Shown here in pieces: positions 62,767 through 64,000 of a stretch of DNA of 64,000 nt. Below the pieces are notes generated by a model. That model saw only the letters and a program-made list of their open reading frames with translations. It was not told the DNA's origin and searched no databases. Location: the NCBI RefSeq assembly GCF_009690905.1, contig NZ_VOSW01000037.1, positions 23,105-87,104 of the forward strand. Reading direction: 5' to 3'. Each line of letters starts with the position of its first letter. Position 1 is the stretch's first letter. The stretch comes from Paraburkholderia madseniana. GTDB lineage: Bacteria > Pseudomonadota > Gammaproteobacteria > Burkholderiales > Burkholderiaceae. The position numbers and the translations under genes were made by a program.

Positions 62767-63859
62767 TGCATAGCCGGGCCACTTTCTGGAGAATGGAATC
62801 GGCTGTTGCGGTCCATACGAACGGCCGCTTGTGCTGGTTGTACTGCTCCGTATAACGCTCGATACTGGCAATGAGCTGGCGCACGTTTCTGAATGACCCG
62901 CGGCGGATCGCCTGCTGCGTAATCAGGCCAAACCAGCGTTCGACCTGATTCAGCCAGCTCGAGTAGGTCGGCGTGAAGTGCATGTGGTAGCGCGTATGCC
63001 TGGCGAGCCACGCCCTGACCCTCGGATGCTTGTGTGTCGCGTAGTTATCGACGATCAGGTGCACGTCAAGGTTTGACGGGACTGCCTTGTCAATGTAGTT
63101 CAGAAAGGCGAGAAACTCCTGATGTCGATGGCGCGGTTTGCATTGTGCGATGACTTCTCCTGTTGCGGCATTGAGCGCAGCGAACAAGGTCGTGGTGCCA
63201 TGCCGCACGTAATCATGCGTCACGCCCTCGAGGTACCCCAATCCCATCGGCAACATCGGCTGTGTACGCTCCAGCGCCTGGCACTGGCTCTTCTCGTCGA
63301 CGCACAGCACCAGGGCGTTGGTCGGCGGGCTCAGGTACAGCCCGACAATATCGCGCACCTTCTCGACGAAGTACGGGTCAGTAGAAAGCTTGAAGCTCTT
63401 CGAGCGATGAGGCTGCACTCCGAACAGCGACAGATAGCGGGCCACCGAGCTCTTCGAAATTCCGGTCTGTGCAGCAGCAGAACGCACACTCCAGTGCGTC
63501 GTGCCATCCGGCTTCTCATGCAGCACCTTCGCCAGCAGTTCTGCCACTGCCTCATCATCATGCGCGCGCGGCCGCCCGGGGCGCGCCTCGTCATGCAGAC
63601 CGGCAAGCCCACACGCAACGAACCGTTTCTTCCAGTGTGTGATCGCCGGCGGCGTTACTTCGCACTGCCTTGCAATATCCTGCGTTCTATGACCGTCTGC
63701 GGCCATCAAGACAATCTTTGCCCGGCGGACCAGCGAATGAGGCAGCGAACGCGATCGACTCATAGACAGCAATTGCTCTCTTTCCAGATCCGACACCACA
63801 ACCTCGATTCCCTTGCGTCCCATGGTCAACTCCTGTTCCCTGGATTGATCATAGAACAA
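62741..63859 (-). CDS. IS630-family transposase
   Basis: 372 residues, complete. The N-terminal helix-turn-helix region is HRTQDIARQCEVTPPAITHWKKRF. The DDE catalytic residues lie in LCVDEKSQ, LIVDNYATHKHP and SWLNQVERWFGLI, the IS630/Tc1-mariner pattern. The stop codon TAG is made from the target TA plus the adjacent flanking base, outside the element proper. The gene is intact, so the element is probably active or recent. Confidence 0.93.
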   Translation of the reverse strand: MFYDQSREQELTMGRKGIEVVVSDLEREQLLSMSRSRSLPHSLVRRAKIVLMAADGHRTQDIARQCEVTPPAITHWKKRFVACGLAGLHDEARPGRPRAHDDEAVAELLAKVLHEKPDGTTHWSVRSAAAQTGISKSSVARYLSLFGVQPHRSKSFKLSTDPYFVEKVRDIVGLYLSPPTNALVLCVDEKSQCQALERTQPMLPMGLGYLEGVTHDYVRHGTTTLFAALNAATGEVIAQCKPRHRHQEFLAFLNYIDKAVPSNLDVHLIVDNYATHKHPRVRAWLARHTRYHMHFTPTYSSWLNQVERWFGLITQQAIRRGSFRNVRQLIASIERYTEQYNQHKRPFVWTATADSILQKVARLCKVISGTEH

Positions 63860-63896
63860 TCGAAATTTATGACAAGTTATTTCTGGGACGGAACAC
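62744..63896 (-). mobile_element. Insertion sequence, IS630 family
   Basis: A 1,153-bp element bounded by perfect inverted repeats and flanked by TA on both sides, the target duplication of the IS630/Tc1 group. It encodes one transposase. It inserted just after the ahpCF terminator, without breaking a recognisable gene. Confidence 0.92.
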
Positions 63897-63899
63897 TAG
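63874..63899 (-). repeat. IS630 element, right terminal inverted repeat
   Basis: The exact reverse complement of the left repeat over 26 bases, including the flanking TA and one coincident outer base pair. Confidence 0.95.
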
Positions 63900-63950
63900 C
63901 AGGCTGTTGAATTTGGATCCCGTGTAAACGGGGTTTGAGGGACGGGCGTT

Positions 63951-64000
63951 ATGGATATCGTGTTCATGATCTTTGGCAGTGGAAACGATGCGCGGAATGG
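63951..64000 (+). CDS. Partial ORF running off the window end
   Basis: An ATG at 63951 opens a frame (MDIVFMIFGSGNDARNG) that continues past the end. GGGACGGGCG lies upstream. The lead sequence GGCTGTTGAATTTGG, beginning directly after the IS630 element, could be the end of another insertion sequence. Too short to identify. Confidence 0.3.
   Translation, partial: MDIVFMIFGSGNDARN

Overview
This window looks like part of a chromosome from a Burkholderiales bacterium, most likely Paraburkholderia or a close relative. That is inferred from the high-GC codon usage, the RpfF/RpfR pair (as in Burkholderia cenocepacia), a long Lhr helicase, a σ54 gene lying outside the usual ptsN neighbourhood, and four DHA2-type drug exporters. 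No rRNA, tRNA, CRISPR array or prophage was recognised. One intact IS630-type element sits near the right end.

Layout. 0.2-7 kb: a PEP mutase/isocitrate lyase-family enzyme, a TetR repressor with an MFS exporter, a YodC-like protein, a Gdx/SugE-type SMR exporter divergent from an HxlR regulator, a small membrane protein and an M20 peptidase. 7.4-10.4 kb: convergent rpfF (diffusible signal factor synthase) and rpfR (PAS-GGDEF-EAL receptor). 10.6-15.1 kb: lhr. 15.3-24.6 kb: an autotransporter stub, an aldo/keto reductase, CMD protein, AraC regulator, FUSC and BON proteins, an rpoN copy, an aminotransferase and an S10 carboxypeptidase. 24.7-28.8 kb: a LexA-boxed two-gene operon for a FAN1-like nuclease and a nuclease-helicase fusion of the DinG/XPD type. 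29-35 kb: a hydrolase, a frameshifted MscS channel, a NIPSNAP protein and an MFS exporter. 35-39.3 kb: a σ54 activator with a degenerate receiver domain, a 1.2 kb intergenic region with a near-perfect σ54 promoter, a small unknown protein and an orphan CpaE/TadZ ATPase.

40.3-48.7 kb is the most interesting stretch. After nadV comes a molybdate/tungstate locus: a WtpA-like binding protein, a fused permease-ATPase, a short sulfite-oxidase-fold protein, a NifQ homologue with no nif genes nearby, and a DNA-binding-domain-only ModE. Next to it are a DUF2325 coiled-coil protein and an unrecognised protein. Four 24-bp elements of the same design (8 bp, 8-bp spacer, 8 bp) resembling the ModE operator lie upstream of modA, the sulfite-oxidase-fold gene, the DUF2325 gene and the unknown gene. 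I infer one molybdenum-responsive regulon that includes two proteins not normally associated with molybdenum.

48.7-64 kb: a LysR/MFS divergent pair, a SnoaL-like protein, two paralogous prolyl-4-hydroxylase-like oxygenases flanking a cation-efflux protein, a GNAT enzyme, another MFS exporter, an isocitrate lyase-family enzyme with its own σ54 promoter and PrpR-type activator, ahpC-ahpF with a possible OxyR site, and the IS630 element. Regulation in the window leans on σ54 (rpoN, two activators, three candidate promoters) and on c-di-GMP/DSF signalling. All identifications rest on reading motifs by eye; no database search was run.
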